DNA of 64,000 bases from NCBI GenBank assembly GCA_964588285.1, contig CAZPNX010000001.1:124001-188000 (forward strand). Direction: 5' to 3'. Made by a program: the position numbers and the translations under genes. This DNA is from CAZPNX01 sp964588285 (GTDB lineage: Bacteria; Edwardsbacteria; AC1; EtOH8). Under the pieces are notes generated by a model. It was not told the DNA's origin. It did not search any database and was given only the letters and a program-made list of their open reading frames with translations. Positions 17,229-25,828 of this stretch are shown here, in pieces; position 1 is the first letter of the stretch, and each line of letters starts with the position of its first letter.

Positions 17229-18934
17229 ACCCTTCCGAACCTCCTCTCCAGGTCTTCCAGTGTCAGCTTGATGACCGCGGGACGGCCATGGGGATCTAGA
17301 TAAGGGCTGGAGGTGGCGAACAGCAGGTCTACCAACCGGTTCATCTCTTCTTGGGATAGGGCCTGCCCGGCTTTGATGGCGGCATGGCAGGCGAACGACC
17401 GGGCGACACGTTCCGCCGGATCGGAGCCGGCTTGCGCCGTGTTTTCCAGATCGGCCAGCATGGCCCGGATCACCTTTTCGGCGTCGGCTTCGGCGGTGGC
17501 GGAGGGCAGTCCGTCAACAACGATGGTCCTTCCGCCAAATGCCTTCAGATCGAAGCCCAGCGAAGCAAATATCTCCTTGTATTCGTTGAAAACCAGCGAT
17601 TCGGCGGCAGTCAGTTCGATGCTGGCCGGAAACATCAGTTGCTGGGTGCGGATCCTGCCCGGCCGCGACATCAGGTCCTCATAGAGAATGCGCTCATGGG
17701 CGGCGTGTTGATCCACCAAAATCAAACCGTTCTTTATCGAGGCCAATATATAGCGATTGTGGAGCTGCCAGTACTGGATTAATGGCGTTGGCTGAACTTT
17801 TGCCCCGGACGGCAAGGCGGCTGCATCGGCGGCCGAATCCAGGTTGAATATCGTCTGTTGTTTGGAACCCGAAAGTTCTTTCCATGAAGCGCGTTCCTCT
17901 TGAACGTAGTGACGTTCTGGGGAGTGCCACTGATCGGCAGCGTGGGGTGGCTGCCCTTGTCCGAAAACAGATTTTTCCAGCGAGGAGCGGACAAAACGAA
18001 AAATGAGATCGTCGTCGCGAAACCGGACTTCGCGTTTGGCCGGATGGACGTTGACATCCACCATGCGGGGCGGCATCTCCAGGAATATAATAAAAGAGGG
18101 ATGCCTTCCCTGCAAACAAGGCCCGTAGGCTTGATAGACAGCCGACTGGACGATGCGATGGCCGACTTTGCGTCCGTTGACGAAGATATGCTGCTCCCGG
18201 CGTCTGGTCCAAAGTCGATCGCTTTGGGAGCTTATCCCTGTTATGGCCAGATCGCCTGACCGGGCTTCAATCGGCGCCATGGACCTATAAAGTTCGTCGC
18301 CAATCACCTGCCGGCATCTCTCCATTTTTTCCGCGGAAAGCAACTCGAAAGAGATGCGGCCGTCGGCAATCAGACGGAAGCCTATTCCCGGATTGGCCAG
18401 CGCCTGATGGGTCAGCTCTTCCAGGCATCTTCGTGTTTCCGTTTGGGCGGAACGCAGAAACTTACGACGTGCCGGAATAAAAGCAAAAAGTCCCTTGACC
18501 TCTACCGTCGTCCCCTGCGCCGCCCCCGCCTGTCTTTCCTCTATGGTCCCGCCATGTCTGCATTTCAACGACCATCCGTTGCGGCTTCCGACCGCTCGGG
18601 TGGTGACCACCACCTCTGATACCGAAGCTATGCTGGAAAGGGCCTCGCCTCTGAAACCGTAACTGGATATATTTAGAAGATCCTCATAGGAGGCGATTTT
18701 GCTGGTGGCATGTGGCCGAAGACAGAGTCTGAGGTCGGTTAGATCCATGCCGCAGCCGTCATCGGAAACCCGGATCAGTTCAAGGCCTCCGCCGGTTACT
18801 TCCACTTCGATATTCCGGGCCCCGGCATCGAGGCTGTTCTCCACCAACTCCTTGACCACTGATGCCGGTCGTTCCACCACCTCGCCGGCGGCGATTTTAT
18901 TGACCATTTCCTGGGGAAGTAATTTTATCGACAT
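17225..18934 (-). CDS. mutL: DNA mismatch repair protein MutL with endonuclease motif
   Basis: 569 residues. The N-terminal GHKL ATPase shows I-A-A-G-E-V-V-E-R-P, E-L-V-E-N-S-L-D-A-G-A and Y-G-F-R-G-E-A-L. The linker is variable. The C-terminal domain carries DQHAAHERILYE, matching the DQHA(X)2E(X)4E nuclease motif found in organisms without MutH. A-C-H-A-A-I-K-A-G is also present. The usual C-P-H-G-R-P metal motif reads D-P-H-G-R-P, so one expected cysteine ligand is aspartate. MutL nicks the unmethylated or new strand during mismatch repair. It is followed by miaA and preceded by a small lipoprotein gene. Confidence 0.96.
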   Translation of the reverse strand: MSIKLLPQEMVNKIAAGEVVERPASVVKELVENSLDAGARNIEVEVTGGGLELIRVSDDGCGMDLTDLRLCLRPHATSKIASYEDLLNISSYGFRGEALSSIASVSEVVVTTRAVGSRNGWSLKCRHGGTIEERQAGAAQGTTVEVKGLFAFIPARRKFLRSAQTETRRCLEELTHQALANPGIGFRLIADGRISFELLSAEKMERCRQVIGDELYRSMAPIEARSGDLAITGISSQSDRLWTRRREQHIFVNGRKVGHRIVQSAVYQAYGPCLQGRHPSFIIFLEMPPRMVDVNVHPAKREVRFRDDDLIFRFVRSSLEKSVFGQGQPPHAADQWHSPERHYVQEERASWKELSGSKQQTIFNLDSAADAAALPSGAKVQPTPLIQYWQLHNRYILASIKNGLILVDQHAAHERILYEDLMSRPGRIRTQQLMFPASIELTAAESLVFNEYKEIFASLGFDLKAFGGRTIVVDGLPSATAEADAEKVIRAMLADLENTAQAGSDPAERVARSFACHAAIKAGQALSQEEMNRLVDLLFATSSPYLDPHGRPAVIKLTLEDLERRFGRV

Positions 18935-18946
18935 AAAACACCGGGA

Positions 18947-19150
18947 TCAGCGATCCGCAACTATCAAGGAATTTATGTCACTGGATTTTGCTTCTGCTCC
19001 GGCGGCAATGCTATCGGCTTTGTGGATGACATGACGATAGATGTCAATCGGCTCTGATCTCCAAGACCGGTGATCTGATTTCTCTGTCAGACTACAGCCG
19101 ATGAAGAGCCCGGAGCCTAAAAGCATAATAATACTAACTTCGATAACCAT
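18947..19150 (-). CDS. Small predicted lipoprotein
   Basis: 67 residues. A good ribosome site (AGGAAG) precedes the ATG at 19150. The N-terminus is a hydrophobic signal ending in L-F-I-G-C, a lipobox, so the mature protein would be ~48 residues attached by Cys20. The remainder is polar with a helix-like stretch (HVIHKADSIAAGAEAK). It sits between an xdhC-like gene and mutL in the same direction, 12 bases before mutL starts. I do not recognise a family. The lipobox and ribosome site make a real gene likely. Confidence 0.6.
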   Translation of the reverse strand: MVIEVSIIMLLGSGLFIGCSLTEKSDHRSWRSEPIDIYRHVIHKADSIAAGAEAKSSDINSLIVADR

Positions 19151-19163
19151 AAGCTTCCTGTTT

Positions 19164-19952
19164 CTATCCCGCCTGATTTGACGTTTTATTCCGATCCGCG
19201 ATCAACTGGGCACAGATGCTGACGGCGATCTCGGCCGGCGTCTGGGAGCCGATGGGCAGGCCGATGGGAGAGCAAACCCGTTGCAACAGTTCTCTATCAA
19301 TTCCCTCAGAGGCCAGTTTGTCTAACAATAGTCCAGCCTTACGCCGGCTGCCTATCATCCCCAGATATCTCCAGGGCTTTCCTAAACAAGCCCGTAGCGC
19401 CTCCTCGTCATGGGCATGTTGGTGGGTCATGATGACGATAAAGGCCTGGGGCGAAAAGTTAATAATGCCTTCGAAGTCCGTATAACTCCGGCAGAGCCGG
19501 CACAGGGCTCGGGGATGTTTTTGCGGCTGGCACCACTCCAGCCGGTCGTCTATCACCGTCACCGAAAAGCCGCACCGGGCGGCCAGGTCCGAGAGCTCCA
19601 CGGCGCAGTGACCGGCGCCGATGATATAGAGCGGAGACTGGAGGCCAAAGGGTTCGATCAAAACCTCCTGTGAGCCGCCGCAGGCCATGCCCGGACGGCC
19701 GGAGAAGTCACCGGACATCTCGAACGACAGGCGGGCCAGGGTTTGATATCTATGCTTTTTGATATGGACGACGACGTCCTGTTCCACCTGTCCCCCGCCG
19801 ACGGTGCCCGAGGTCCGACCGTCGGTGTAGACGATCATCTTCATACCGGGCTTTCCCGGGCTCGAGCCCTGGCTGTCTATCACCGTGACCAACCAAAACG
19901 GCTGTTGGTTGCGGGCCGCCTGAGCCATCTCCTCGATGATATCAGGTAACAT
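19164..19952 (-). CDS. XdhC/CoxI-family molybdenum hydroxylase maturation protein
   Basis: 262 residues. The N-terminal half has the XdhC/CoxI block with Q-G-S-S-P-G-K-P-G-M-K-M and G-T-V-G-G-G-Q-V-E near residues 28-58. The C-terminal half is a Rossmann-type domain opening with Y-I-I-G-A-G-H-C-A-V-E-L. Proteins of this family bind molybdenum cofactor, help sulfurate it and deliver it to xanthine dehydrogenase-type enzymes. It overlaps the MocA-like gene by 11 bases, and two hydroxylases lie further upstream on the same strand, which fits a role in their maturation. A labile-selenium variant of the cofactor is possible but not shown. Confidence 0.9.
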   Translation of the reverse strand: MLPDIIEEMAQAARNQQPFWLVTVIDSQGSSPGKPGMKMIVYTDGRTSGTVGGGQVEQDVVVHIKKHRYQTLARLSFEMSGDFSGRPGMACGGSQEVLIEPFGLQSPLYIIGAGHCAVELSDLAARCGFSVTVIDDRLEWCQPQKHPRALCRLCRSYTDFEGIINFSPQAFIVIMTHQHAHDEEALRACLGKPWRYLGMIGSRRKAGLLLDKLASEGIDRELLQRVCSPIGLPIGSQTPAEIAVSICAQLIADRNKTSNQAG

Positions 19953-20535
19953 GCCTCACCTCTTCCCAGGTATTGATATTTCTCAGCACATTGGCATCGG
20001 AGACCGAAATCTGGCGGAAATCGTCGGCTGACTCTTTTAAAAATTCATCCAGCCTACTGTCGCCCCTCCATTTCTTCATTCGCTTCATTACCGAATCGGG
20101 GATGAGGATCGGATGGCCAATCCTCCCTCGATACGATGGCCGGATGACGGAAAGAGGGGCGTGACGAAATTCCGCCACCAATCTTCGATAGGTTTTGACG
20201 GCTACCAAAGGGTGATCCACAGGACAGATCAGATAACCGGCATATCCCGGCATCGCCCGATATCCTTTCTTCACCGACGAGAACATGCCACTGTAGGGGC
20301 GAGGGTTGATAACGGGTTTGGGAGTCCGCACGGCGGGAAAAGATTCCCTATGCTCGGACCGAATAACGATAGCTACATCCTCTATGCCTGCTTTCTTCAG
20401 ATTGCGGACGATCCAATCCCAAAAGTATCGCCTCCTGATCTTCAGAAAGAGTTTGGGCTGACCCATCCGCCCTCCCCTCCCTGCCGCCAGGATGATGGCG
20501 GCCACCGCTGTCTTCATGGATTTTCTATGATCCAT
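19942..20535 (-). CDS. MocA-like molybdenum cofactor nucleotidyltransferase
   Basis: 197 residues with the nucleotidyltransferase signature I-I-L-A-A-G-R-G-G-R-M-G-Q-P-K near residue 15, and C-P-V-D-H-P for nucleotide/metal binding near residue 107. Relatives (MocA/YgfJ) attach CMP to molybdopterin cofactor before it is inserted into xanthine dehydrogenase-type enzymes. It overlaps the xdhC-like gene and follows the PLP-enzyme gene by 18 bases. An in-frame ATG at 20517 is an alternative start. The MobA-type GMP transferase is less likely given the neighbouring xanthine dehydrogenase genes. Confidence 0.85.
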   Translation of the reverse strand: MDHRKSMKTAVAAIILAAGRGGRMGQPKLFLKIRRRYFWDWIVRNLKKAGIEDVAIVIRSEHRESFPAVRTPKPVINPRPYSGMFSSVKKGYRAMPGYAGYLICPVDHPLVAVKTYRRLVAEFRHAPLSVIRPSYRGRIGHPILIPDSVMKRMKKWRGDSRLDEFLKESADDFRQISVSDANVLRNINTWEEVRHVT

Positions 20536-20553
20536 GGCCGAAAAGGATCTGGT

Positions 20554-22020
20554 TCAGGCGATACCGACTTCTCTATTGAATTCCCCGATCAGCCGGTCGA
20601 ACTCGACCACCTCATCTTCGAATATCCCCCTCCAGTATTCGGGATCCCATTGCGCCTGGATCTCCTCATAGGTCTTGCCCTGCTGTTCCACCCAGGTATA
20701 ATATTTCAGATTATGGATCTGCTTTCTCTCCCGGTAGTTCAGCTCGCGGAACCAGTCGTCGCGCTGATGGATCAGGCAGGCCTCGTAGTCCCTGGCCGAC
20801 ATGACCTCGGTATATTCCCCTTTCAGTTTCCGCTGTTCTTCTATTCTGGATGAATAGAGTTCCATGGAGTCGGTGAAGATGGTGAAGATGACGTCGTCTG
20901 GGCCGAGCTCATAATACCTGGCTGTTTTAACGGCCGCCAGCAGATTGCAGATAGAGGAGATCCCCAAAAGAGGCAGCTGTTTCAGAATTTGTCCCGGCAC
21001 CCCCAAGGTTTTCAGGAACTGGTGCCCGGCCGGCTCGTTGAACAGCCGCATCAGCCTCAGGCAGTCCTCGTCGTCAATGGCGGCCACGGCGTCTGTGTTG
21101 CGGACGTTGTGCACCCAGGGCACGTGCTTATCGCCTATGCCCTCGATGCGGTGTCCGCCGAATCCATTCATGTACAGGGTCGGACACTGTCGAGCCTCGC
21201 TGGCCACTACTTTTATATGGGGATGTAAGGTTCGAAGATAATCCCCGGCGGCTATGGTCCCGGCCGAACCAGTGGCCGAGACGTAGGCCGCCGCCCGCAA
21301 CTTCAAGCGGTTCTCGCTGATCAAATCTTGGTAAACTTCCTGGATGGCCGGCCCGGTCACTTGGTAATGCCAGATGGGATTGCCGAACTCGTCGAACTGG
21401 TTGAAGATAACATTATGCGGGTCCTTCCTGAGCTCCCAGCACTTATCGTAGATCTCTTTGACATTGGATTCGCAGCCCGGGGTGGCGATGACCTCGGCCC
21501 CGATCTGCCGCAGCCAGGCGAAGCGTTCCTGGGACATCTCCTCGGGCAGGATGGCCACCGCGGTGCAGCCCAAAAGGGCGCAGTCGAAGGCCCCCCCGCG
21601 GCAGTAGTTGCCAGTGGACGGCCAGACCGCCTTGTGCACTGTGGGGTCGAACTCGCCCGAGACCAAGCGGGGCACCAGACAGCCGAAGGCGGCTCCCACT
21701 TTATGGGCGCCGGTGGGGAAAAACTTTCCCACCAGTCCGATGATACGGGATGGGACGCCGGTGATGGCGGACGGTACCTCCAGATGGTTGACTCCCCCAT
21801 ATAGCCCGGTGGCCACGTCATTCTTCCAGGTGATGCGAAAGAGGTTAAGAGGATTGATGTCCCAGAGGCCGACGCCTTTGAGTTTATGTCTGATATTCTC
21901 AGGGATGAGGCTGGGATCCCTCATCTGGGCGAAGGTGGGGATGATGATGTTTCGCTCCCGGCAGCGCCGGGCGGTGCGCTTGATGACGTCCCGGTTTATG
22001 GTTTTGATGATGCGTGACAT
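20554..22020 (-). CDS. Fold-type II PLP-dependent lyase of unknown substrate, island-associated
   Basis: 488 residues. The PLP-lysine motif is probably F-P-T-G-A-H-K-V-G-A-A near residue 100, followed by W-P-S-T-G-N-Y-C-R-G-G-A-F and a glycine-rich S-A-T-G-S-A-G-T-I-A-A-G phosphate loop. It resembles cysteine synthase/threonine synthase-type enzymes but is longer, with a basic N-terminal extension. It lies directly downstream of ygeW, where enterobacterial clusters carry ygeX (diaminopropionate ammonia-lyase), so it may perform the equivalent ammonia-releasing step. That is inferred from position only; overall sequence does not read as canonical YgeX. The reaction is unproven. Confidence 0.8.
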   Translation of the reverse strand: MSRIIKTINRDVIKRTARRCRERNIIIPTFAQMRDPSLIPENIRHKLKGVGLWDINPLNLFRITWKNDVATGLYGGVNHLEVPSAITGVPSRIIGLVGKFFPTGAHKVGAAFGCLVPRLVSGEFDPTVHKAVWPSTGNYCRGGAFDCALLGCTAVAILPEEMSQERFAWLRQIGAEVIATPGCESNVKEIYDKCWELRKDPHNVIFNQFDEFGNPIWHYQVTGPAIQEVYQDLISENRLKLRAAAYVSATGSAGTIAAGDYLRTLHPHIKVVASEARQCPTLYMNGFGGHRIEGIGDKHVPWVHNVRNTDAVAAIDDEDCLRLMRLFNEPAGHQFLKTLGVPGQILKQLPLLGISSICNLLAAVKTARYYELGPDDVIFTIFTDSMELYSSRIEEQRKLKGEYTEVMSARDYEACLIHQRDDWFRELNYRERKQIHNLKYYTWVEQQGKTYEEIQAQWDPEYWRGIFEDEVVEFDRLIGEFNREVGIA

Positions 22021-22026
22021 ATAATA

Positions 22027-22065
22027 TCTTTTTTCGTGTTTGGCGTTTATGCGTTTTCGTGTTAT
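22027..22065. repeat. TTCGTG-type dispersed repeat in the ygeW-PLP gene gap
   Basis: The 52-base intergenic gap contains two copies of TTTTCGTGTT (22031-22040 and 22054-22063), separated by TGGCGTTTATGCG. A related stretch with TTCGCGTTATTCGTGTTATT lies at 38467-38534. Both are in intercistronic gaps of the island. Confidence 0.5.
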
Positions 22066-22072
22066 TTGCTGA

Positions 22073-23281
22073 TCACTTTTTTGTTGCCGGCATGATGCGC
22101 GAGGATCTTCTTTTGATTAGGCTTTCTAAGACCATCGCCGGGTGTCGATACTTGGATAGAAGGATCATGGCTGCGATGATGAAGGGCTTATAACCCGCCT
22201 CCCGATAGGTGTCCAACCGGTATTTCTCGAAGACCTCCCGGGATACCTCTCCCTGCTTGCAGGAGACGTCGCTGATATCGGCCGGCAGGCAGTGCATGTA
22301 GAGCGCCCGGCCCTGTTTGGTCAGGGCCATCTTTTTGGCGTCGCACTCCCAGGCGGTGAACTTAGAATTATTGGCCAAGCACTCCTTCTCCAATTCCACT
22401 AAGCCCGCTCGGTCGTTTTTCCGAAGAAGCTCGGTGCGCCTCTGCATCACCTGGAACGGAGCCCAGGATTTGGGATAGACGATATCGGCCTCCCTGAAGG
22501 CCTCCTCCATGGTATGCACCACTTCAAACGATCCCTGGCTCTGGGAGGCATTCCTCTGGGCGATGGCCACCACCTCGGGCAGCAGCTCGTATCCTTGGGG
22601 ATGGGCCAGGCTGACCCTCATGCCGAAACGGGTTAAAAGCCCGATGATGCCCTGGGGCACCGACAGCGGTTTGCCGTAGCTGGGCGAGTAGGCCCAGGTC
22701 ATGGCGATCTTCCGGCCCTGCAGTTTTTCGAAACCGCCGAAGTAGTTGACCAGGTGCAGCAGGTCGGCCATGGTCTGGGTGGGGTGGTCGATATCGCACT
22801 GGAGGTTGACGATGTTGGGACGTTGGTGCAGAATGCCCTGCTGATAACCCTCGGTGACGGCCGCGGCTACCTCCCGCATGTAGCGGTTGCCCTCGCCCAG
22901 GTACATATCGTCGCGGATGCCGATGGTCTCGGTCAGAAATGAGATCATATTGGCCGTCTCCCGCACCGTCTCGCCGTGGGAGATCTGGGATTTCTCCTCG
23001 TCCAGATCGGAAACCGCCAGGCCCAACAGGTTGGCGGCCGAGGCGAAGGAGAAACGGGTCCGGGTGGATTTGTCGCGGAAGATGGAGATGGCCAGGCCGG
23101 ATTCGAAGATCCTCAAGCTCCTGCCCTGTCGGTGCAGTTCTTTAAGAACGTCGGCCGTCAGGGCGGTGGCTTTTATTTCATCCAGGCTCTGCTCCCAGGT
23201 CAGGAGGAAATCCCGGCCTTGCATGTCGGTCTTCAGTTTTCTCAGGGCGGCAATTTTGGAGGCAGGATTTTTTTCTTTCAT
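22073..23281 (-). CDS. ygeW: Knotted carbamoyltransferase YgeW
   Basis: 402 residues. The carbamoyl-phosphate motif F-R-D-K-S-T-R-T-R-F-S-F lies near residues 67-78. D-H-P-T-Q-T-M-A-D follows near 167, and H-C-L-P-A-D-I near 334, as in ornithine/aspartate transcarbamoylase relatives. The W-A-Y-S-P-S-Y-G-K-P block and overall length match the YgeW branch, which has a knotted fold and an unassigned or ureido-type substrate. In purine/uric-acid clusters YgeW is thought to cleave a carbamoyl group from a ureido intermediate. It stands between a molybdate transporter gene and the PLP enzyme gene, consistent with that pathway. No carbamate kinase is seen nearby. Confidence 0.92.
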   Translation of the reverse strand: MKEKNPASKIAALRKLKTDMQGRDFLLTWEQSLDEIKATALTADVLKELHRQGRSLRIFESGLAISIFRDKSTRTRFSFASAANLLGLAVSDLDEEKSQISHGETVRETANMISFLTETIGIRDDMYLGEGNRYMREVAAAVTEGYQQGILHQRPNIVNLQCDIDHPTQTMADLLHLVNYFGGFEKLQGRKIAMTWAYSPSYGKPLSVPQGIIGLLTRFGMRVSLAHPQGYELLPEVVAIAQRNASQSQGSFEVVHTMEEAFREADIVYPKSWAPFQVMQRRTELLRKNDRAGLVELEKECLANNSKFTAWECDAKKMALTKQGRALYMHCLPADISDVSCKQGEVSREVFEKYRLDTYREAGYKPFIIAAMILLSKYRHPAMVLESLIKRRSSRIMPATKK

Positions 23282-23299
23282 GTATAGCTCCAGTATGTT

Positions 23300-24478
23300 T
23301 TAGGATACGGTTTTTCTTTTCTTCACGAGATGATGGATAACCGTCCCGGCCGCCAGGCCGATGACGTAGCCGTCGGGCAATGTCAGACAGGACAAGGCCA
23401 CCAGCAGGGCGATCAGGATATCGTCCCGGTCAGATGCGATGTCACGGACGAACATCATCAGGGCCAAGGACTCGAAGATCAGAATGACTCCCAACATCGG
23501 CATGGGAAATACCTCAACCACCTCAGCAAAGGTTCCGGCAAAGAAAAGGCCCAGGACCAGGTAGATGGAGCCATAGATAACTGCCGAACCTCCGGTGCGG
23601 CCGCCGAAGGCATAATGGCCGGCAAGGCCGCCGACGCCGTGGCAGGTGGGGACGCCAGAGAACCAGGGATTTATTAAATTCATCAGCGAATAGGTTAATC
23701 CTATCCTGGTGATGCTCACCTTACGTTCCGGAAAGAGATCGGCTATGGTCTGGTTGGTGGCCACCACCGAGTTTGAGACGGAAAGGGCGATCTGCGGCAG
23801 GGTTAAGATCAGAAAACCGGTTCGGACGTCGTTTATGCTTACTGGGTTCGGACGCGGCAGCGACAGCCCCATCCCCTGCCAGATCTTTAATAGATCCAGC
23901 TTGAAAACGATGGCATAGACAACACCTAAAGCTATCACTAAAAGCGCCGGCGGTAATCTTCGGTTATCTAAAAACAGGACGAGGATAGCCAAACTGGCCC
24001 CGGCCAGGAAAAATCCTGGCAGGGAATCTGATAGGATGTAATTCTTGGCGGCCACCATGGCCAGGGACAGGCCTAAGCCGAACTGGATGCCTCGGATTAC
24101 GGCCTTGGGGATAGCCCTTGCCATCCATTCTAAAAGTCCGGTCAAAGTCAACGCCAGCATCAATAGGCCGATGGCCAGACCGGCTCCATAGAGGATGGCG
24201 CCCGAAAGTTTCTGCGATATCATCAGCGCGGCCATGGCCTTGAGCGGCTGGACCGGCATCGGCAGGCCATACCAGAATCCGGTGAGGACCTGCATCAGGC
24301 CGAACATTATGAGGGTACTGGCCGGGTCCAGCCCGCAGACGGCGATCAGCCCCACCAAAAGAGGCAGGTCGGTGCCGATGTCGCCGAAGGCGCCGGACAA
24401 TTCGTTGCGGTCGAATCGGATCCTTTGAGGTGTTAGCCATGAAGACAGGAAGGCCATCGGAAATTTGACAAAGATCAT
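23300..24478 (-). CDS. MOT1-family molybdate/sulfate-type transporter
   Basis: 392 residues, an integral membrane protein with about ten or more hydrophobic segments. F-G-D-I-G-T-D-L-P-L-L-V-G-L near the N-terminus and P-T-C-H-G-V-G-G-L-A-G-H-Y-A-F-G-G-R-T are the two hallmark blocks of the MOT1 family, whose characterised members import molybdate with high affinity. It lies in the same tight gene run as ygeW, with the molybdenum hydroxylases upstream and their maturation genes downstream, so molybdate supply to those enzymes is the likely role. Substrate is inferred from family and context. A second in-frame ATG is at 24457. Confidence 0.85.
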   Translation of the reverse strand: MIFVKFPMAFLSSWLTPQRIRFDRNELSGAFGDIGTDLPLLVGLIAVCGLDPASTLIMFGLMQVLTGFWYGLPMPVQPLKAMAALMISQKLSGAILYGAGLAIGLLMLALTLTGLLEWMARAIPKAVIRGIQFGLGLSLAMVAAKNYILSDSLPGFFLAGASLAILVLFLDNRRLPPALLVIALGVVYAIVFKLDLLKIWQGMGLSLPRPNPVSINDVRTGFLILTLPQIALSVSNSVVATNQTIADLFPERKVSITRIGLTYSLMNLINPWFSGVPTCHGVGGLAGHYAFGGRTGGSAVIYGSIYLVLGLFFAGTFAEVVEVFPMPMLGVILIFESLALMMFVRDIASDRDDILIALLVALSCLTLPDGYVIGLAAGTVIHHLVKKRKTVS

Positions 24479-24483
24479 ATAGA

Positions 24484-25068
24484 TCAGTTGCCGTATTGGC
24501 TGATGATTATATCCTCCAGCCTTCGCTTGGGCACATGGTGCACCCCGTTTTCATCCCTCCAGTAGTCCGGATTCCCGTCCGGAGGCATATCGTCCACAAT
24601 CACCATCTCGGCAGAATAGCCCAATGCCAGCACCAGCAGGATCTCGTATCTCTCTTCGATAGCCAGGGCCTGTCGCAAGGCCGGACGGTCTATGTTGGCG
24701 ATCATACAACCACCCAGGCCCTTCTCGGCCGCGCCCAGCATGATGCTTTGGGCGGCGATCCCATGATCCTGGTTGAAATTTCCGCTGATGCTGCGGTCTC
24801 CTAAGATGATGATATAAGCCGACGGTCTTTCCCCCTCTTTGGGCCTGAGCCAGTTTTTAAGCTTTTTGGCCCAACGCAGGTGGGGGAATATCCGAAGGTT
24901 TGCCTCCGGATCGTTGCAGATGATGTACTTCAATGGCTGCTGATTGGCATGGCAGGCCGACATCCGGCCCAAGTCGACCAGTTCCCGCAGGTCGGATAAT
25001 GCTGGAAGGCGGTATTCTTGAAACCTGCGGAAGCTGCGATTTTTGTATACCAGATCTCTGATGGTCAT
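24484..25068 (-). CDS. Nitroreductase-family flavoprotein
   Basis: 194 residues. N-terminal N-R-S-F-R-R-F and later G-I-A-A-Q-S-I-M-L-G-A-A-E-K-G-L-G-G-C are the FMN-binding and helix motifs of the nitroreductase family. The family reduces nitro compounds, quinones or dehalogenates substrates with NAD(P)H. The ATG overlaps the end of the barrel-like gene by four bases. It sits between the outer-membrane protein gene and the MOT1 transporter in the island. No specific substrate can be assigned. Confidence 0.88.
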   Translation of the reverse strand: MTIRDLVYKNRSFRRFQEYRLPALSDLRELVDLGRMSACHANQQPLKYIICNDPEANLRIFPHLRWAKKLKNWLRPKEGERPSAYIIILGDRSISGNFNQDHGIAAQSIMLGAAEKGLGGCMIANIDRPALRQALAIEERYEILLVLALGYSAEMVIVDDMPPDGNPDYWRDENGVHHVPKRRLEDIIISQYGN

Positions 25069-25811
25069 AATTTGATGCTGGCTCCTATTACGGCATAATG
25101 GAACAGGCTGAAGGTATAGACCTCATCATTATCGGCCCCGCCCTCCAAGATACGATATCCTGCTTTCAGCCATAATCTCTCGGTCATTTGCCGGGAGACG
25201 CCGCAGAAGACATCCTCGGCCCGGCCCTGAGGGGCGGCTAAGGCGTCGCCCTCTAAAATAACATTCCATTTGCTGTCGGGCTGCCAGGTCAGTTGGAAGT
25301 TGACGATGGGAACGAATCCGGTGTTCTTCTTTTCGGCCTTTCTACCTCCGCCTTCCAAAGTGATGGAGGCATCGCGGATCTTGGCGGTGAAACCCAGGCC
25401 TAGGCCAAGATTACCCCGCTTTAGGACCTCCCAGCGATAGGTAAGGCGGTAGGAGTCGAACCGATAAAGGGCAGAAAGGTTGGTGCCCGATGGAAAGGTG
25501 TCGTTCAGATACCGCAGATCATGATCCAACCGGCCCTGGGATCTGACCCTTAGGGGGGCCGCCAAGAGGCTTAGAATATGCCTCTGGCCTAGGCGGTAAT
25601 CGGTTCTCATTCTGATGAAGGGCACGGGATCGCTTTGGAGCTGGCGGGCCAAGGAGAAAAGTGTTCCGCTATTGCCAGGAATGCGGATGTCGTTGTAGCC
25701 GCTGAAGGCGGCCCCGGATTCGAGGTCTACCCGAAAACGCCCGGCCGCCGACGCCGTGAAAGAAAAGACCGTCCATATAGCAGCAGCAAGAAATAATCTC
25801 ATATAACGCAT
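25065..25811 (-). CDS. Predicted outer-membrane beta-barrel protein
   Basis: 248 residues from the ATG at 25811, chosen because AAGGG lies five to six bases upstream and a signal peptide follows (MRYMRLFLAAAIWTVFSFTA). An earlier ATG at 25832 overlaps the peptidase stop. The rest alternates polar and hydrophobic residues in strand-like pattern (YRLTYRWEVLKRGNLGLGLG, WNVILEGDALAA) with no cysteine-rich or catalytic motif, as in small barrel proteins. It overlaps the nitroreductase start. I do not recognise a family; the role may be a porin or structural barrel. Confidence 0.7.
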   Translation of the reverse strand: MRYMRLFLAAAIWTVFSFTASAAGRFRVDLESGAAFSGYNDIRIPGNSGTLFSLARQLQSDPVPFIRMRTDYRLGQRHILSLLAAPLRVRSQGRLDHDLRYLNDTFPSGTNLSALYRFDSYRLTYRWEVLKRGNLGLGLGFTAKIRDASITLEGGGRKAEKKNTGFVPIVNFQLTWQPDSKWNVILEGDALAAPQGRAEDVFCGVSRQMTERLWLKAGYRILEGGADNDEVYTFSLFHYAVIGASIKL

Positions 25812-25828
25812 GTTAACCCTTGCAAATC

